This document shows positions 1 through 13,941 of a stretch of 64,000 nucleotides of DNA, piece by piece. A program made the position numbers and the translations under genes. This DNA is from Apostichopus japonicus (lineage: Eukaryota > Echinodermata > Holothuroidea > Aspidochirotida > Stichopodidae): positions 372,001 through 436,000 of the forward strand of contig NC_092561.1 in the NCBI RefSeq assembly GCF_037975245.1. Direction: 5' to 3'. The notes under the pieces are model-generated. The model was not told the DNA's origin. It ran no database searches and saw only the letters and a program-made list of their open reading frames with translations. Each line of letters begins with the position of its first letter. Within the stretch, counting starts at the first letter, position 1.

Positions 1-555
1 AGAGGTCCAATCAATAAAACTCCATATTACTACTCTGACGTATTCTTATGTGGTGACCTTTGCAGCATTTGAGCCTTACATTTTGGTCAACACGAGGAGG
101 CGTCGAATAATCATCAGAAGCAATAGGTAACCAATTTACTTTACTGACACTCCACTTTGTCAAGTTTATGACCAGTGTCTGCATCTGACAGTACCTTATA
201 CTGATCAATTCTGAGCACGTTATATAAAGACGTTATACGTATGGCACTTACGTAGATAAATGTTATGTGTTTCCGCCGTCCGAGCCATATAGAATTCCAG
301 TCATACGACTTCCAGCGCATGTCCTGTTGTACGGTATACCGGCAGGAACTTGCAAGCAAGTCTCTCAACAACTTTACGAAGTAGTTACTTGATTGCGTGA
401 GCCAATATTATTTCATCAAGGATATAACAGATCAATAAATAATAACTCTCACGTTCTCAAGAAATTCTCGTACTAGTTAAATACAAGTTTTACTTGCGAA
501 ACCACTGATTCATGTTGCTTATTTTGCAAGAATTACAAATAAAATCATCAAGATA

Positions 556-601
556 TAATATATAATATATATATATATATATATAACTATATATATAACT
601 A

Positions 602-640
<39 letters not shown>

Positions 641-693
641 TTACATAACTATATATATATATATATACATACATATAGGCCTATATATATATA
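556..693. repeat. (TA)n microsatellite
   Basis: Nearly pure TA dinucleotide repeat, interrupted by short ACTA and ACATACA units. It has no coding content. Confidence 0.9.
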
Positions 694-3600
694 TATTAAT
701 AAAGATCAACACGCCCAAAAAATCCCACTTCACCGAAAAGGTTGAAAAATAATAATTCGTTCTTTATTTTCCGTTATTTCCATATATGTTGCCATTAATC
801 GTCTAAGACGTTCAACTGATGTTGATATTTTATCTAGTGATCAAGACAAATAAGATGTAAAAAGAATGAATGAATTCTTACTTTCTTCCCTTTCCCATCC
901 TCTTCTTCCCTCATCGGCCTCCGCCGCCCCACCCCCCCCCCCACCCCCCTACCGTCTTATAACAGATGTATCTTCGAACCTCATATAGCAGGTCTGTCAT
1001 AATAAACAATAATAAACGAAATGATTGAACACGTTATTATATAGAATGTCATTTATACAATAACTTCTTATATATAATCTTCGACGTTAATGTCGAATAC
1101 CTTTGAGTGATTGATGTGATATGTCACTAAATGATGATTGGGGTACAAAAAAAAATGTTCCTTTTTTATTTGCACCGATCACGCATGTTCAGTAACTTTG
1201 AAAGCATGATAACATAGTTATCATACAATACATTCTTGAAATACTTAATAACATAGGGAACAAAACTGATAACCTGATGATTAAGTTTTCTGGATATGAA
1301 GATGATATTCAATTCCGTAAAAATAAGTCCTAAGGATGCATATATTACAACATTAAGTAATTAGTTGTAGTAAATCTATATTTAGCAATTTCCCTTCAGA
1401 CTTTTGACATAAAAAAACAGCATATGCTGCCGAACGAAGTACAATGTAGATTTAGAATATATCGCTATTAATTTGGAAATTACGGAAGCCATTTCGAGGA
1501 AAAAGGTACGAAGCTACACTAAATACATCTGATATCTGGAAATGTGACGAAAACTGGAAGATAATATTAGAGTTGTTGATCATCTTAACACGAGTAACTT
1601 CATCTCTATTGAAACAGCTGACACTTTTGCAGCCTATATTCTAAAACAATTAGTTATACCGACATATCACGTCAAAATTTGACCCAAAATAAACATGAAA
1701 AGCACAAAATACAAATAAAGATATGAAATGATTTTTTTTTGCCATATTTTATTTTTCATGACACTATGGTAAACACATATCGAATGTTCGACATAGCTCA
1801 AACCTGTCTTTGCTTATCAATTTTCAACTGAGAATAGTTAATTGATTGTAGCAATTAACAGAATTGCCAGTTCAGAAGGGCACGTTTATACCAATTTTTT
1901 ATTGTTTTGTTAGAAAAGATGCGTATAACGTGGGCTTGACATATACTTGACCTTTTACCAGGCTTGTAAACTACGACTGGTTATCTTACTAATTGATAAG
2001 AAATATTATTAATTGATAAAGAAATATGATCTAAACGCTTAATAGTTTCTTGGCTACAATTTGATTCATCGCTTGTTGTTAACTATTCCACGGAGTCCAC
2101 CTGCAACATTACCGCGCGCAACATGCGTTCATGTGGGCGTACAATTCACATGCGATATATATGCAGCTTCGTTATAGTGATTGAGCTAGATATATTAATT
2201 AAATGTGTATTCTGCACACAAAGGCGGTATAAGTTGACATAAGTGTATAATAACTTTGACGTCGAAACCTATCTTATTATTGAGAAATTGCTATGGGCAT
2301 ATAAGATGACGTAATCAAAGTTTTCACCGATATCAGCTGCATCCGTAGTCAAGAGACAGCTGATATAATGGAACGCTTTTGACTATAAAAACGATGGGGG
2401 GAAAAAACTTTGCCCTTTTCAGACAAGATGCGTGTTTGATGTCAAATTATGTCTCAAGATTTCATATAGCCAAAAAAATGACACCTTTTTCTTAGCAGAT
2501 GTTATTAAATGATATAAATATTAAACAAGATAATGATGCATTAATATATCCCGGTCGGCTGACATCATTTCAAATATTCTTAGATGAAAGGTTACTCGCC
2601 TTGAAATAAGTCAGGCCTTCCTTGGCGTCTTAACTGTATGACAATGACCAATAGCTTTTCCATCTTGCCGCCTCCAACATTCTCCACCTCCCCTCCCCCA
2701 TCCCGCATTATCGTCTCTCAAATTTAAGATGAAAAAAAAGTTATTTTTTTTACCGAAATGAAGCATTATTATTTATGAGCAAAATTTCTATACGACTTCT
2801 TTAAACTTGCCCTGTATAATCAGGGAAGATTAGTCGGTGCAAAGGGAACATACCCCTCCTGCACCCCTCCTGCACCCATCACAACAATCTGTTGTCTGGA
2901 TCGCCACCATAGGTCTGCCCTTTCTTCTGCTGCCTACACCCAGCTATTTAGCTGTTAACAAATAAGCAAAAAAAGGAAAAGGAGGGGGGGGGACTGAAAA
3001 AAAATGGTTAGTTTGTAGCATAAGGTTACATGTGTGTCAAACACAGACTTTAGAAGGTTCGTTACTATTGCAAATTAAATATGATTGATCTGCTTGAACA
3101 CTGGATCCAATAAACGTACAGTATCCTATACTTTACATGTTAATCAGGAGAGATGCTAGATTAATAGTAAGGGAGAGAAGAATAACTAGCCAGCTTATTC
3201 TTTTCAAGAGAAAGATACATTGACTTGACATAGCACATTGTATGAATTTGGAGAGGAGTAAGAAACCTTTATGAAGAATTGTAGGGAAATGATAAAGTCA
3301 ATTATAACAAGGGGTCAATATCCAGGATCAAATGATATTTTATTTTCTTCATATAGCGATAGATATTGGATATTGAGCATCACTTATCGGTAAGATATCT
3401 CTAGAGTGTGAAGAAATTGATAAATCTTGACTGGTATATCAACAATGTTCTCTACGTTATTCATTTAAAAACCAAGCGGGAAAACAATTAGTCATCGGGT
3501 GACCAATTTCCGATAAACTGCTATTTCGATATAGTGTGTGTTCAACCTTTGGACTGGAGGAAAGCTGTACAACCCAATGGTCTGATGACATCATATCATC

Positions 3601-3740
3601 ATGACATTAGTTGGTTTTTGTCAAAATGATAGTATTTACAGAACTTGTGTTGAAGATCACCTTGACAAACAATATATAACTATATACATGCTTTACAATT
3701 CAATTTGTCTCCAAAACCACAGATATCTTGATATCTTAAT

Positions 3741-3964
3741 GTATCTATATATATATATAGCTTTATATAGCTATATATATATCTATATATATCTCTATAC
3801 ATCTATCTATCTTTATATTAACATATTCGAATGCCAAGTATTGCTGACGAAGGGGGACCGAAAATTATATTTTCTAAAACATTACTCCTTATTTGTCAGA
3901 TATGTGTCATATCTTATTTCTCTGGTTTTCGCTAATAATATATATATATATATATATATACATA

Positions 3965-4030
<66 letters not shown>

Positions 4031-4036
4031 AATATA
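3741..4036. repeat. (TA)n tracts flanking a short dispersed repeat
   Basis: TA-rich tracts lie at about 3741-3810 and 3938-4036. Between them, at 3863-3937, is a unique-looking segment of about 75 bp that recurs in inverted orientation at about 33093-33175, again beside (TA)n. The open frames of 160 and 78 codons here are only the TA repeat read as Ile-Tyr repeats. Confidence 0.8.
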
Positions 4037-4400
4037 AGTCATACCACTTGCTACACATTCATTTCATATATATTAGAAAATAGTATAAGATTTCCATTAC
4101 TCTCTGTCCTTAACCATTTTAGATTGTAATGTTTTTACAAAAGGTCTGCATGCTTTTAGGAAAATGCTCGCATCACGATGACATATGACGCTCGTTTCAT
4201 CAATTATAATCCTAAATTTATAAAGCTATATATTTTATAAAAGGAACTTAATTATTATTTGTTTTGGCCACCAAGGACGTACGTAATGTACCATAAATTT
4301 AACAAAGAAACACTAGAAACATCGTATTCCTACCGATGCATGTTATGAATGGAAAAAAGATTTAACGCCGCGACGATCAATCTTTTTGTTTTCGTCCTAG

Positions 4401-7400
4401 AATCACTGTGCACAATAGTCTCGAACATAGATGGACAAGATGTAACCATGGAGATTCTAGATACTGCTGGTGAGGTAAGTTGAATAGAATGCAAAGGATG
4501 GCGCTATGTTTAATTGATGAGAATGAAATTAGAGCACATAACATGAACGTCAAGTCTTCCTCTGTTAGAACTTTGGTAAATTACAACACTTGTTTACAAA
4601 CACATCAATTTATCTTTCGCATTACTTTCATTTGTAAACTTAAATGTTTTTCAATCAGGTACATTTCGTAAATTTCATTTATCCTGTTCGCGTTTTGAGA
4701 AATTACCCACCAAAAAATGAGAACCAAACATAATAAAGTCAACAGAGTTGAAAAGGAAAAGGACATTACACTGAGTACACAATCTGAAAGGTGCATTACT
4801 CATCCAAATTAATAGTTCATTCAAGAACAACTGTATATATTATAGAAATAAACATTTAGAGTTGAAACACTTAACCGCTTAATAGCTACCATTGGTTTCA
4901 ATGTTGTTTTATGTCAATAAGTTGAACTCTAACGTGCTCCTCTTGTAAAACTGATCTCTTTGTGTCATCTTTCAATAATAATCTTTTCCAAAAAATCTTA
5001 CTCCGTGTGCTTTAATCCATTCTAAGAAGAATTAAGCCATATCTTATAAATAACTATATAATACAGGTTTATCGGTCAATAAAAAGCAATTTTCACGTCA
5101 GCACTTTCAAAGAACAAAAAACCAACAAATGACGTAATGGCACACATCCGGGTCAATTAACCTTATCCCGTCCAATTAACCATGAAGTCATACGGTTACG
5201 ATGTTACGATTGTAAGGGAATTCGAGAATGATATAAAGAGTCTTGCAGCTTTTTAGAAAGCGTTAATTATAATATTAACAATGGATTTTAAATTCTTCAA
5301 GTGCAAATGGTGTCAAATGTCACACAAGTTAATGTCAAATCTGAAGAATATGTTTTGTTAGAGCTAAGAACAGAATTTGTAAACCAAATGATCAACATTA
5401 ACATTCAGGCCAGCACCGTTGAGCGGACTTAAGCATCAATTTAGCCTTTAAGGATCATTCCAGAGATTATCAAGTGGGATACTTTTAATACCAGCAGATC
5501 TATTAAAACATTACTAATTAGCATTAAATTATAGGTGTTTATCTTTCTTGTGAGCTGTATCGTAAAACTATGACTAACACTGTATCTAGCAAGTCATCCG
5601 ATAAGCAAAAATATAGCAAGGTAAAGCTCAATTAGAAAACAACTGACGTCTGTGATTATTTCTTTTTGACAATAACCTTTCTCAATCAATAACATCACTT
5701 CTTGAAAGAAGATTTGCTGTATTAGTTTTAGAGGTCTGTAGGTAGCTTGTGGATGAACGTATCATAGCCTAGATTTGCTAAATATTTGATATAAAGAGAC
5801 ACAAAGTCATTTTTCAGTTAAATCATCCATTCTGCTATTGCCAGATGCATTTACAAAATGTCACTAAATTTAAAGTGGATTGAAGTTTATAAGGTTATAA
5901 CAAAAATGTCAGCAATTTTGCTAAGAAATCACCTTGAGCCACCAAAATATCCTTCTAACTAAGATATTAAAGGCTCTCGAATCTTGAGACAAGTCCAACC
6001 ATTTTGATGAACTTACTGTCTGGCAGACCTGTTACCCAACTTTGTAAATCTAAATAATAAATATAAAGATATTAATCTCTAGACAGACCTTTCGTTACTT
6101 TTTTTTCTTCTTGTGTCATTGGATAAAACAGAATCATGCCATATTTACAACTTTCGGCATCGTGTAAATGGTTCAACGTAATCTTTGAACTTAAGTCAGC
6201 ACCCTCGTTCTTGTTTTTAGCATTTGTTTTACATTCCAACCACATTATAATCCACACGATGGTAGGATTAGAAATGTGAACTTGATTACATCACATCCTT
6301 TACTTTTTAATTGAACACGGCAAAATAATATCAGCATTGAGACCAGTCCCTAGCCTAGACGATAAAGATTAACTCCATCCGTCATAGGTATGCTTTACTT
6401 AAACGCTTGGTTCGTGCATATCTTATTCATATCTTAAATATGCAACTAAGTAGGTGTTTATGACAGAATTTTGTTCCCCTGTACATTCGAAGACCTTTCT
6501 GCCGGTTCATTCAGCTCTCATGTGAGTTAGCCAGATAAAATGTGAGTCCTTTTTAAGTTTCTACTAACTCGAAAGCTCTTGAAGTATCCTATAGAATATA
6601 CACGACTATAGAAATTACTTTTGATAATACCCATAAAATGGAATATGATATATTTCAAGTTTTACACAATTTTAGAGTCACTTCTTTTTATATCTTTTAC
6701 AAAAGTTACTTATAAAAATCTCCAAATGCTACAGCTTCCTGCAGGAGCATACCCCTCAGTATACTCAACGTAGTTTTTAGATGTATTCCAAACAAAATAT
6801 AAGTCTGCTTTCTGACGCTTTACGGTTTTGTGTTCTAAAGTATCATTACAACGAGGGGGGAAATTAACTCAAAATACTTCAGCTTCCAGGCGTTTCGCCC
6901 CCCCCCTGGATCCCCGCCGGAACTTTAACATACATTACAGACCAAAAAAATCAATTCCTGACTGGATTAGAAATTGTGGTGCTTTAATAGTCGCTATGAA
7001 AGAAGCAGGAACATTAAAAAAACACTCAAGCTTCCGGGGACGCCCACTAGAATGCTCTGAGATACAATTTAGGTCAATTTTTTTTTAAATGTTCATTTCA
7101 CTATTTTGCGACTGGTCCGTAGTATACTGCAAAATCACTACGAGAGTAAAAGAATTATCTTAAAATTTCTGAAGCTTCCGGGGGGCGTCGCCCCCCCCCC
7201 CCCAACCATCCCAAACCAATAACAGTGTACTCAATCGAGTGTACTCGAGTGTGATCTGAGCAAACAGTTGCAATTATTAGACAAACTGCCTCTGTTCGTG
7301 GTTTATGTTTTGAAACGTTCATCCGCCAGTCACCGCAGTCGGTCTCAAAGCTCTGTCTTTAAGTCAATCTATACACCCTCTTCCTTGAAAGAAAGAGAAA

Positions 7401-8735
7401 AGATGAAATAATCTTACTAATATCGTTCAAAGACTGCTCAAATTGACTTCTTTGAAAAACACCGGTTTAAAGGACCCATTTTAACACCTCCGGCGTTTCT
7501 ACCCCTTGGCTTCTACTCTTTATGGAAGCTTCCCACGATATGCACCAACGTAACATGTTATTTACGGAACTTAAAAGGAAAAACGATATAACTATAGGAG
7601 TAACTAATGAGAGGCGCGAGAACTCAATTACTCAAAAATTGTTTACACTTTGTTGCTATGATTGTATACGTCGGTTAGAAAGGGACCAGAGAGTTAGACT
7701 CGAGGCAATATCGTCATGATCAGGTGGTTACAGTCTCGATATTCATCAGACTGGGGGTTGAGAGAGGGTTAAATTGTTTGGGGTTTTTTTTGTGCCAAAG
7801 CTCTTTCTTGCATGGGTGAAGCTTCTTAAGAAAGTAACGATTTATATCTTAGTGACTTTTGCACGTTATAATATCGAAGAAAGATAATTTAACTAACTAC
7901 AAGCACATCTCAATTTGTGCAAGTTCCCCCGTGATTTAGAATCTCGATTTTTACGACCTTTTTTATATATCTGAAGATGTTTGAAGATCTAAATGATCTA
8001 AATGATATGAAAACAAAATCATGTCGCAGTGAATTGTTAAACAATCCATCTTTTCTCCACTTTTACGTCTATGCTTGATTGTCGTCAAATAAATCTCATT
8101 CCACTCGTGGGTGTGATCCCATCGTAGCTGTAAGCATTTTCATAGTTTTTGATTTTTCTATATATATATGTATATTTGTTTTTGCTTAAATTTGTTTTCT
8201 GTAGATGGAAGTTTGTCACCGGACAGCTTACGCTCTTTGGGGAGACACATTTCTTTATCTATATTCCATCTCTGACCGAAGGAGCTTCGAAATTATTTCG
8301 GAAATGAAAGGATATATTGAATCTTCCCAAAGTAAAACATCTTCGACCGGAATTCTGGTAGGAAATAAGAATGACCTCTTGGCAGATCGCTTAGTGTCGT
8401 ATGAAGAAGCTTACTTACTAGCAGAAAGCCTGCAACTGCCTTTTTGTGAAATATCAGTCAAGGATGGTGAACAGCTAGAGAACGTGGCAGAAATTTTCAG
8501 AATTCTTTATCGATTTTGGAAAGAAAGTTCATTGTGTAAAACAGTGAAAGTAGGTCAAACATTGCCTCTTCTTGACGAAGAAGAAAGAAGAACAATAGAA
8601 ACAAATAAAACAATGACAGAGGGAAACTTGACAAAACAGACCGAGAATATGAAAGAGTCAGTGACGTCACCGATGAAGAAAATGAAATTGATATTATTTC
8701 AACGTTTCACCAGACCACGGTTAACTAGTTTCTGA
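4401..8735 (+). CDS. RERG/RASL12-like Ras-family small GTPase (two 3' exons)
   Basis: Small GTP-binding protein of the Ras superfamily, closest to the RERG/RASL12 group by eye. Exons are 4401-4474 (after TCCTAG, before GTAAGT) and 8205-8735 (after CTGTAG, ending in TGA). They join in phase 0, and the first exon begins with the last two bases of a codon, so a 5' exon with the P-loop is missing. The first exon gives the switch I/II region with MEILDTAGE (G3). The second gives [17 protein letters not shown], then GNKNDL (G4) and EISVKDG in the G5 position. Aligned with RERG, spacing from DTAG to the WG pair is exact. The position of catalytic Gln61 is Glu. The tail is basic and ends in TSF without a CAAX box, as in RERG, so membrane lipidation is not expected. 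The ATG at 8205 is an internal Met, not the start. RERG versus RASL11/12 is not settled. Confidence 0.85.
6835..7210. repeat. GC-rich hairpin repeats in the GTPase intron
   Basis: Three copies of a motif like AGCTTCCGGGGGGCG, with or without its C-run complement, occur at about 6887-6916, 7029-7048 and 7171-7203. The last can fold as a G-run/C-run hairpin around GCGTCG. The copies sit in the 3.7-kb intron (4475-8204) of the GTPase gene. The rest of that intron shows no recognisable feature, only scattered AT-rich sequence. Confidence 0.6.
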
Positions 8736-8745
8736 GAATCTCACT

Positions 8746-8747
8746 CC

Positions 8748-8843
<96 letters not shown>

Positions 8844-8845
8844 AT
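8746..8845. repeat. (TA)n microsatellite after the GTPase stop
   Basis: An uninterrupted TA tract begins about ten bases after the TGA of the GTPase gene, so it probably lies in the 3' UTR or just beyond it. Confidence 0.9.
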
Positions 8846-9762
8846 ATAAATAGATATATTTTTAGGGGGGTTGTCTTGTCGGAAGTTGTATTTTTACTCC
8901 ATGGTTGTTTTCAATTTTATGACTTTATTAAAGCTTACAAAATGATAGGTAAATATAAGTTAATAAGTTGGGTGTAACGATATTGGTCAAAATTGTTTTA
9001 GCATTGAGCAGCCGGTCAAAGATGACAGGGCATGCAAGTAACATTTTAAACGAACTACCACTTTCATTTTTTCTTCTTTTATTGTGAAATTTGTTTTTAT
9101 CTTCTTTCCTTATTTATTTTCTCTTTTTCTCTCCCCTCCTCCCAATATGAATGCATTTATATAATGGTATTGAAAAGGTATTTTTCATGTAACGACGAAT
9201 GTCTTTTTAAGGAAGAAAGTACTCTCTTGTTTAGTGAAGTGGTTGGTGATTGTGTGAAGTTGTTGTTGTTTTTTGGTTACGAAATGTGCATGGTCAGTTT
9301 ATTCTAGTTCTAAGTTAACATAAAACTTCAATGTTAGAGATAAGATGTTCAAAGACAAAAAAAATGGAATATTAAAAATGCCAGCCATTCGATTTATGTA
9401 ATTCAAATACGTCTTTATTGCAACTTGAAAAATGTAAATGAAATTGTTAAAGCAATTTGTTATCTACTGTGCTTTGTGATTATTTTTCTTAGCAGAAATG
9501 CTAAACTGGTCGTGTGTGCAGTTTATCTGGCGGTATGGAGCTGAAAAAGATGCTAGACAAAAACTGACTTGGTAAACTAAGAAAATAAAAGTAAAGACAT
9601 TTCGCATTCTTATATAGATTGTATTGTGTATGTATCTATTATCTGCTTAATACAATAGTCGAGACGAGAATTGGTAACTGCAAAACTGTAGCCAAAACTC
9701 AGTGAGCGGTCAAAGCACTTGCTTGTGCGTGTGTAACAAATATATATATATATATAACCATT

Positions 9763-9823
9763 CACGGATGGGGATGGGGATGGGGGTGGGGTGGGGTGGG
9801 GTGGGGCGGGGTGGGGTGGGGGT
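9763..9823 (+). repeat. G-rich tract with quadruplex potential
   Basis: Successive runs of four to five G separated by single T, C or AT form a (GGGGT)n-like tract. It has at least ten G-runs on the plus strand, well above the four needed for an intramolecular quadruplex. Confidence 0.75.
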
Positions 9824-11684
9824 AATATCTGTCACTACATCGGAGTTCATTATATGTAGAATTATTAGACGAACTAGCAAGATTGAAACGTCTACTTTTT
9901 TATTGAAAACTACAACGTAGTATCGCGAAGATGAAAAACACGTCTTGTTTTGCAAACTCTAAGTAATCACTGCCCACTTGAACCAACACACGCAAGACGC
10001 ACAATAAATACCGTTCACATCCCAAGCAATACGCACCACCGACAAACGCGTACAATAATCACATCATCGTTGCAGCGGTACATGTGTCTGTGTGGTGGGG
10101 AGGGGCGTCGATACCGAATGTTAAGTGATGTTGTTCACCACAACTCCCACAACCCCATTTTTGGGTGATTAGCCTCAAAATTGTCTCTCTTTTATGGATA
10201 AGAAGTGCCCCCTTTGTTCATAATGTGCTCTTTTCCCTTTTTGTTTTGTAATTATTGGAAATCTGCCATGTAATCTATTACCAATCAACACCGGATTTCA
10301 AACATTGCCAATCTACAAAAACCGCAAGATGATGCAAATTTAATTAACTAGGTAACAAAACTGAACAAAAAAATGGTAGGTATTCTTGTCTTTATTCACA
10401 GATGTTTTCTATAAATTATCGAACAAAACTTCCCAAGAAGTACCTTGGTTTTATATGGCATACAAATTAACTTCATTTACCAAGTAAGATTAACAGTTAT
10501 AACAAAGGGCGCACGCTAGCATTAACTGGTAGGGATTTACATTAATTACGAATAGTTGTGATATATATTGATGAATAGCGCCGTCACCCTGGTGTCTTCC
10601 GCGGTCTCCTTGGTGTATGCATATAAGTTTAACTAGAGGTATATATCGGTTTTCTGCATCGTTACGGATGTCTGATTATTTCGTCTTTCCTGCATGCACT
10701 GGGAGGATGAGGTCCCATTTAAAGGTATTCTTTCAGCAAATCTGGTCTCAACGTATTCCCCGATTTAAAAATAAAAACAATGTCGCCCTCTACTATAGCG
10801 ACAACAGATTGTGACATTCTCATGCATCCTTAGCCATAAACAGGATATGGATCTGGGCACTGCTACCGCAGAGTTCTTAGGCGTCCGAAATTCCAATCAG
10901 TATCTCAGTTCTGCGTACCCTATTCCCGAGTAGCGAGTCTCGGGATGTCACCCATGGTCAGATGTCTATATCTGATTGAGGGGGGGGGGGCGGTGGGGGT
11001 TCAAAAGGTGTCGTTTTGTGTGTGTCTTTGAAACGTGCAAGTGTTCTGTTAGATCTGCATTTTTTTGTTGACAAAACACTCCTTCGTAAGCTTCTCGACC
11101 GATTTGTTTTCAAACTTGGTAGGAAGGTGCCACACGATGGGAACATTGAGAAAGAATGGACAAATGCCAATGGTCAAAGTGGAAAATTATATTATTTATT
11201 ATTCCGTAACTCGAAGGGAGATAATAAATGTATCATTTATTTAAAACTAAACAACCCTATATGTTTGATTCTGCTAAGGTTCACCACGTGCTGACCGTGT
11301 CAAACTCATTATGTTGTAAGGGAGGGGCGGGGTGTGGGGGGGGGGGTGGTCAGCCTTCTTGATGTATATCGTAATTATCACCCCTGATCATTGACTGATG
11401 AAAGAAGTGGCGAAAGGGAGACTAAGTCAGCTTCAAGATCATAACTTTGTCTCAACACTATTAAAAAGAAAATATTATTTTGAATTATCGCTGCTATTTT
11501 GTAGGCACCTGAGTCTAACGTGCAATTTGCATGAGAAGAACACATGGTCTCTATACCTCTCTGTCTAAGCTATAACCTATACAAATGCATATCATATCAT
11601 ATCTAAAATTCCACCCTGTTCCCTAAGAAATCCTCTGTTGAAGGCACGGAAGAAAGACCGGAACAGACAAAAGCAACAAGTTGC

Positions 11685-12060
11685 ATTAATAATTAATACC
11701 TTACCGTTGAATTGAAACGTTTATTATATGAAATGTAAACAAAAATGTTTGTTCTTAAGTTTGATATGAAAATAGAGTAGCCTCCCTTTTTTCATTTACT
11801 AAAACCAACACCTAGCAAGAAGTCCTCTGTTGAAGGCAGGGAGACATGACAAGATCAGAAAAAACAACAAACTGCATTCATAATTAATACCTTACCGCTG
11901 AATTGAAATGTTTATTATATGAAAAGTAAACAAAAAGTCATGCATAATTAATACCTTACCGCTGAATTGAAACGTTTATTATATGAAATGTAAACAAAAC
12001 GTCATGCATAATTAATACCTTACCATTGAAATGAAACATTTATTACTTGATAGATTTTAA
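11685..12060. repeat. Minisatellite of about 62 bp, four copies
   Basis: The core 'taataccttaccgctgaattgaaacg...tatatgaaatgtaaacaaaa' style unit appears at about 11690, 11885, 11948 and 12011. The last three are in tandem and the first is separated by about 195 bp. The sequence around the separated copy, including a segment beginning CCTCTGTTGAAGGCA, is itself duplicated at about 11630 and 11824. Confidence 0.75.
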
Positions 12061-12689
12061 AAATTATGTGTATATTTTTCTTATAAAAATAAAGTAGTAC
12101 TGTTTTTTGTTATTTTTTTTTTCATTGACTAAACCGTCACCACAAATATATAACATTCAGCGTTACCATATGTAACACATAGATGAATAGACAAAAAACA
12201 TGAATGTAAAATACTTTACACGTATATATATATAACAATAGTATTTACTAGAAGACACAACAATTAAGCATGAGTAATTGCATTATTCGACATAATTGTC
12301 AACGTGAACATCAAAGATTAAAAAATGACCTAAATACGGGGGCACCTCAATGAAAGTCGCCTCCATATTGTATGACAACTTTGAAATCAGTGGGGCATAC
12401 GTTCCGTACATTCCTATGTCGGTCGACATATGAACGACTACCCGGGTTATAGGTGTCAGTTATCGATTTTAGCTGGAATTACTGACAATTGTGAATGATT
12501 TACATCAATTAGTTGTCAATGAAAGGACATTGTAACGTATGAGTCCTACCCAACAGATTTCAGGTTGTCGAACACGCCGCTATATGTGAATTTGCCATAG
12601 AAAGAATATGCTGTAACTTTTATGAAACGCAATCAAGTTGGTAGCGTCATTAACATATGTCAGAGACAACAACGATCTTGGCAATAACA

Positions 12690-12875
12690 ACTTATACATA
12701 TAAAAACTACCTATAATACTACCTATCATAACTACATATACTACTACCTATATTAACTACCTATAATACTACCTATAATACCACCTATAATACTATTTAT
12801 AATACTAACTATCATACCTATCATAACAAGGCCTACCTATAATACTACCTATAATACTACCTATAATAACTAATG
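12690..12875. repeat. CTACCTATAATA minisatellite
   Basis: Degenerate tandem repeats of about 12-15 bp built on CTACCTATAATA, roughly a dozen copies. Confidence 0.8.
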
Positions 12876-13941
12876 ACAACTTAGTGCTAGTAATGTTCCT
12901 GCATGATGACACATTCTCCTTACCATACAGCCAATTATTGTGAATTTCAAATACCCTTTTTGGTAACTTTATAAATTTTATGAACCACAAAAAATGTTAA
13001 CACGGCTGTCAAGGACGATTTTCAATGCCATTTAGTCTATGTTAAAATCTGTTCATAATCGTAAACATGTTATTTGAGGTCAAACTGTCACTAAAGTTCA
13101 GTTTATTCTTTGATTTTACACACTTCTAAAACACTGTATAGTATAGGCTATAAGAGTTTCCCCAGCTTATACAATGCCACTAAGTTATCGCACACGGTTT
13201 CCATTTTCTATTGAGAATAATGAAATATCTCTTATCGCAACACGATCTGGAAACTAACCTGTGTCAAACGTGGAATGGATATCATGTTTGATATCAAACT
13301 TAGCAATATCCAAGACATTCTATTGAATACAACCAAACCCCCTTTTTTAAGTACAAGGACCATACGAGCAACACGAATGTGAAAAGGTGTGAAGACTCGC
13401 GCATAAAAAAAACGTCTCATGCCGGTAATCTGACCTAGTTTCGAATGAGGTGTAACACAAGTGTTCGACACCACCATCGATCCCAGAAAATACACACACA
13501 GCTTGCTACCGTCGGTAATGAGACACTAGTGTACAGTCAATACATACAGCTACGGTCGATACCCACAACACAGTGTTCATAGCAGCGATGGACATCTCAG
13601 GTCTAGTTAAAAGATAACAAGGTATCATATTTCATTACTGTCTGCATTTTGTAGCGACAAGAAGAAAATGTCACTTGCAAACAACGGAAAGTTAACTTTT
13701 TCAGAGGGCGGCACGCGTTTTGGGGCGAGTCTTTAATGCCTTTAATACATGGTTAGGGGAGGTGTGGGCTGGACAGAAGGAAAATGCTGATTTAGTTGCG
13801 TTCAAAAAAAGTGTAGGAATTATTGCTGAAAGTGACTGCCGGTAGACAAGTTTCAGAGTAGAAATGTCAATATTTTAAGACGCCCTTCTTATGCTTCAGA
13901 TATGTTGCGATAGTTTTCTTAAACGATATATTGGAGTTGAT

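Larger units (their letters stand above)
1..4400. other. Repeat-rich DNA without recognised exon
   Basis: No exon could be recognised on either strand. Two minus-strand open frames near the left edge (11-371) show no family resemblance and no convincing splice context. The stretch holds (TA)n tracts near 556-693 and 3741-4036, a C-rich run near 928-950 and a short dispersed repeat at 3863-3937. The missing 5' exon or exons of the GTPase at 4401 should lie here or to the left. I looked for a plus-strand G-x4-GK-S/T P-loop coding segment followed by a donor and found none. Confidence 0.6.
8846..13941. other. Intergenic region between GTPase and transporter A
   Basis: The two flanking genes converge here. 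No exon was recognised. The region contains a G-rich tract (9763-9823), G-runs at about 10981-10990 and 11335-11347, and two minisatellites (11685-12060 and 12690-12875). An AATAAA on the plus strand near 9584 could end the GTPase transcript, and ATTAAA signals on the minus strand at 13732-13737 and 13741-13746 could end transporter A. Both assignments are tentative. A minus-strand open frame of 87 codons at 13232-13495 is unrecognised. Confidence 0.55.

Noticed and set aside
11-371. Overlapping minus-strand frames at the left edge
   Set aside because: Length is within chance expectation. No known motif was seen and the frames overlap each other.
3470-3530. GGGAAAACA (Gly-Lys-Thr) as the missing P-loop of the GTPase
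   Set aside because: The frame that reads GKT has a stop just upstream and lacks the first Gly of the P-loop, and no donor with the right phase follows.
13232-13495. 87-codon minus-strand frame downstream of transporter A
   Set aside because: No recognisable domain, no convincing acceptor, and the transporter already ends at 13942 with a matching last exon.
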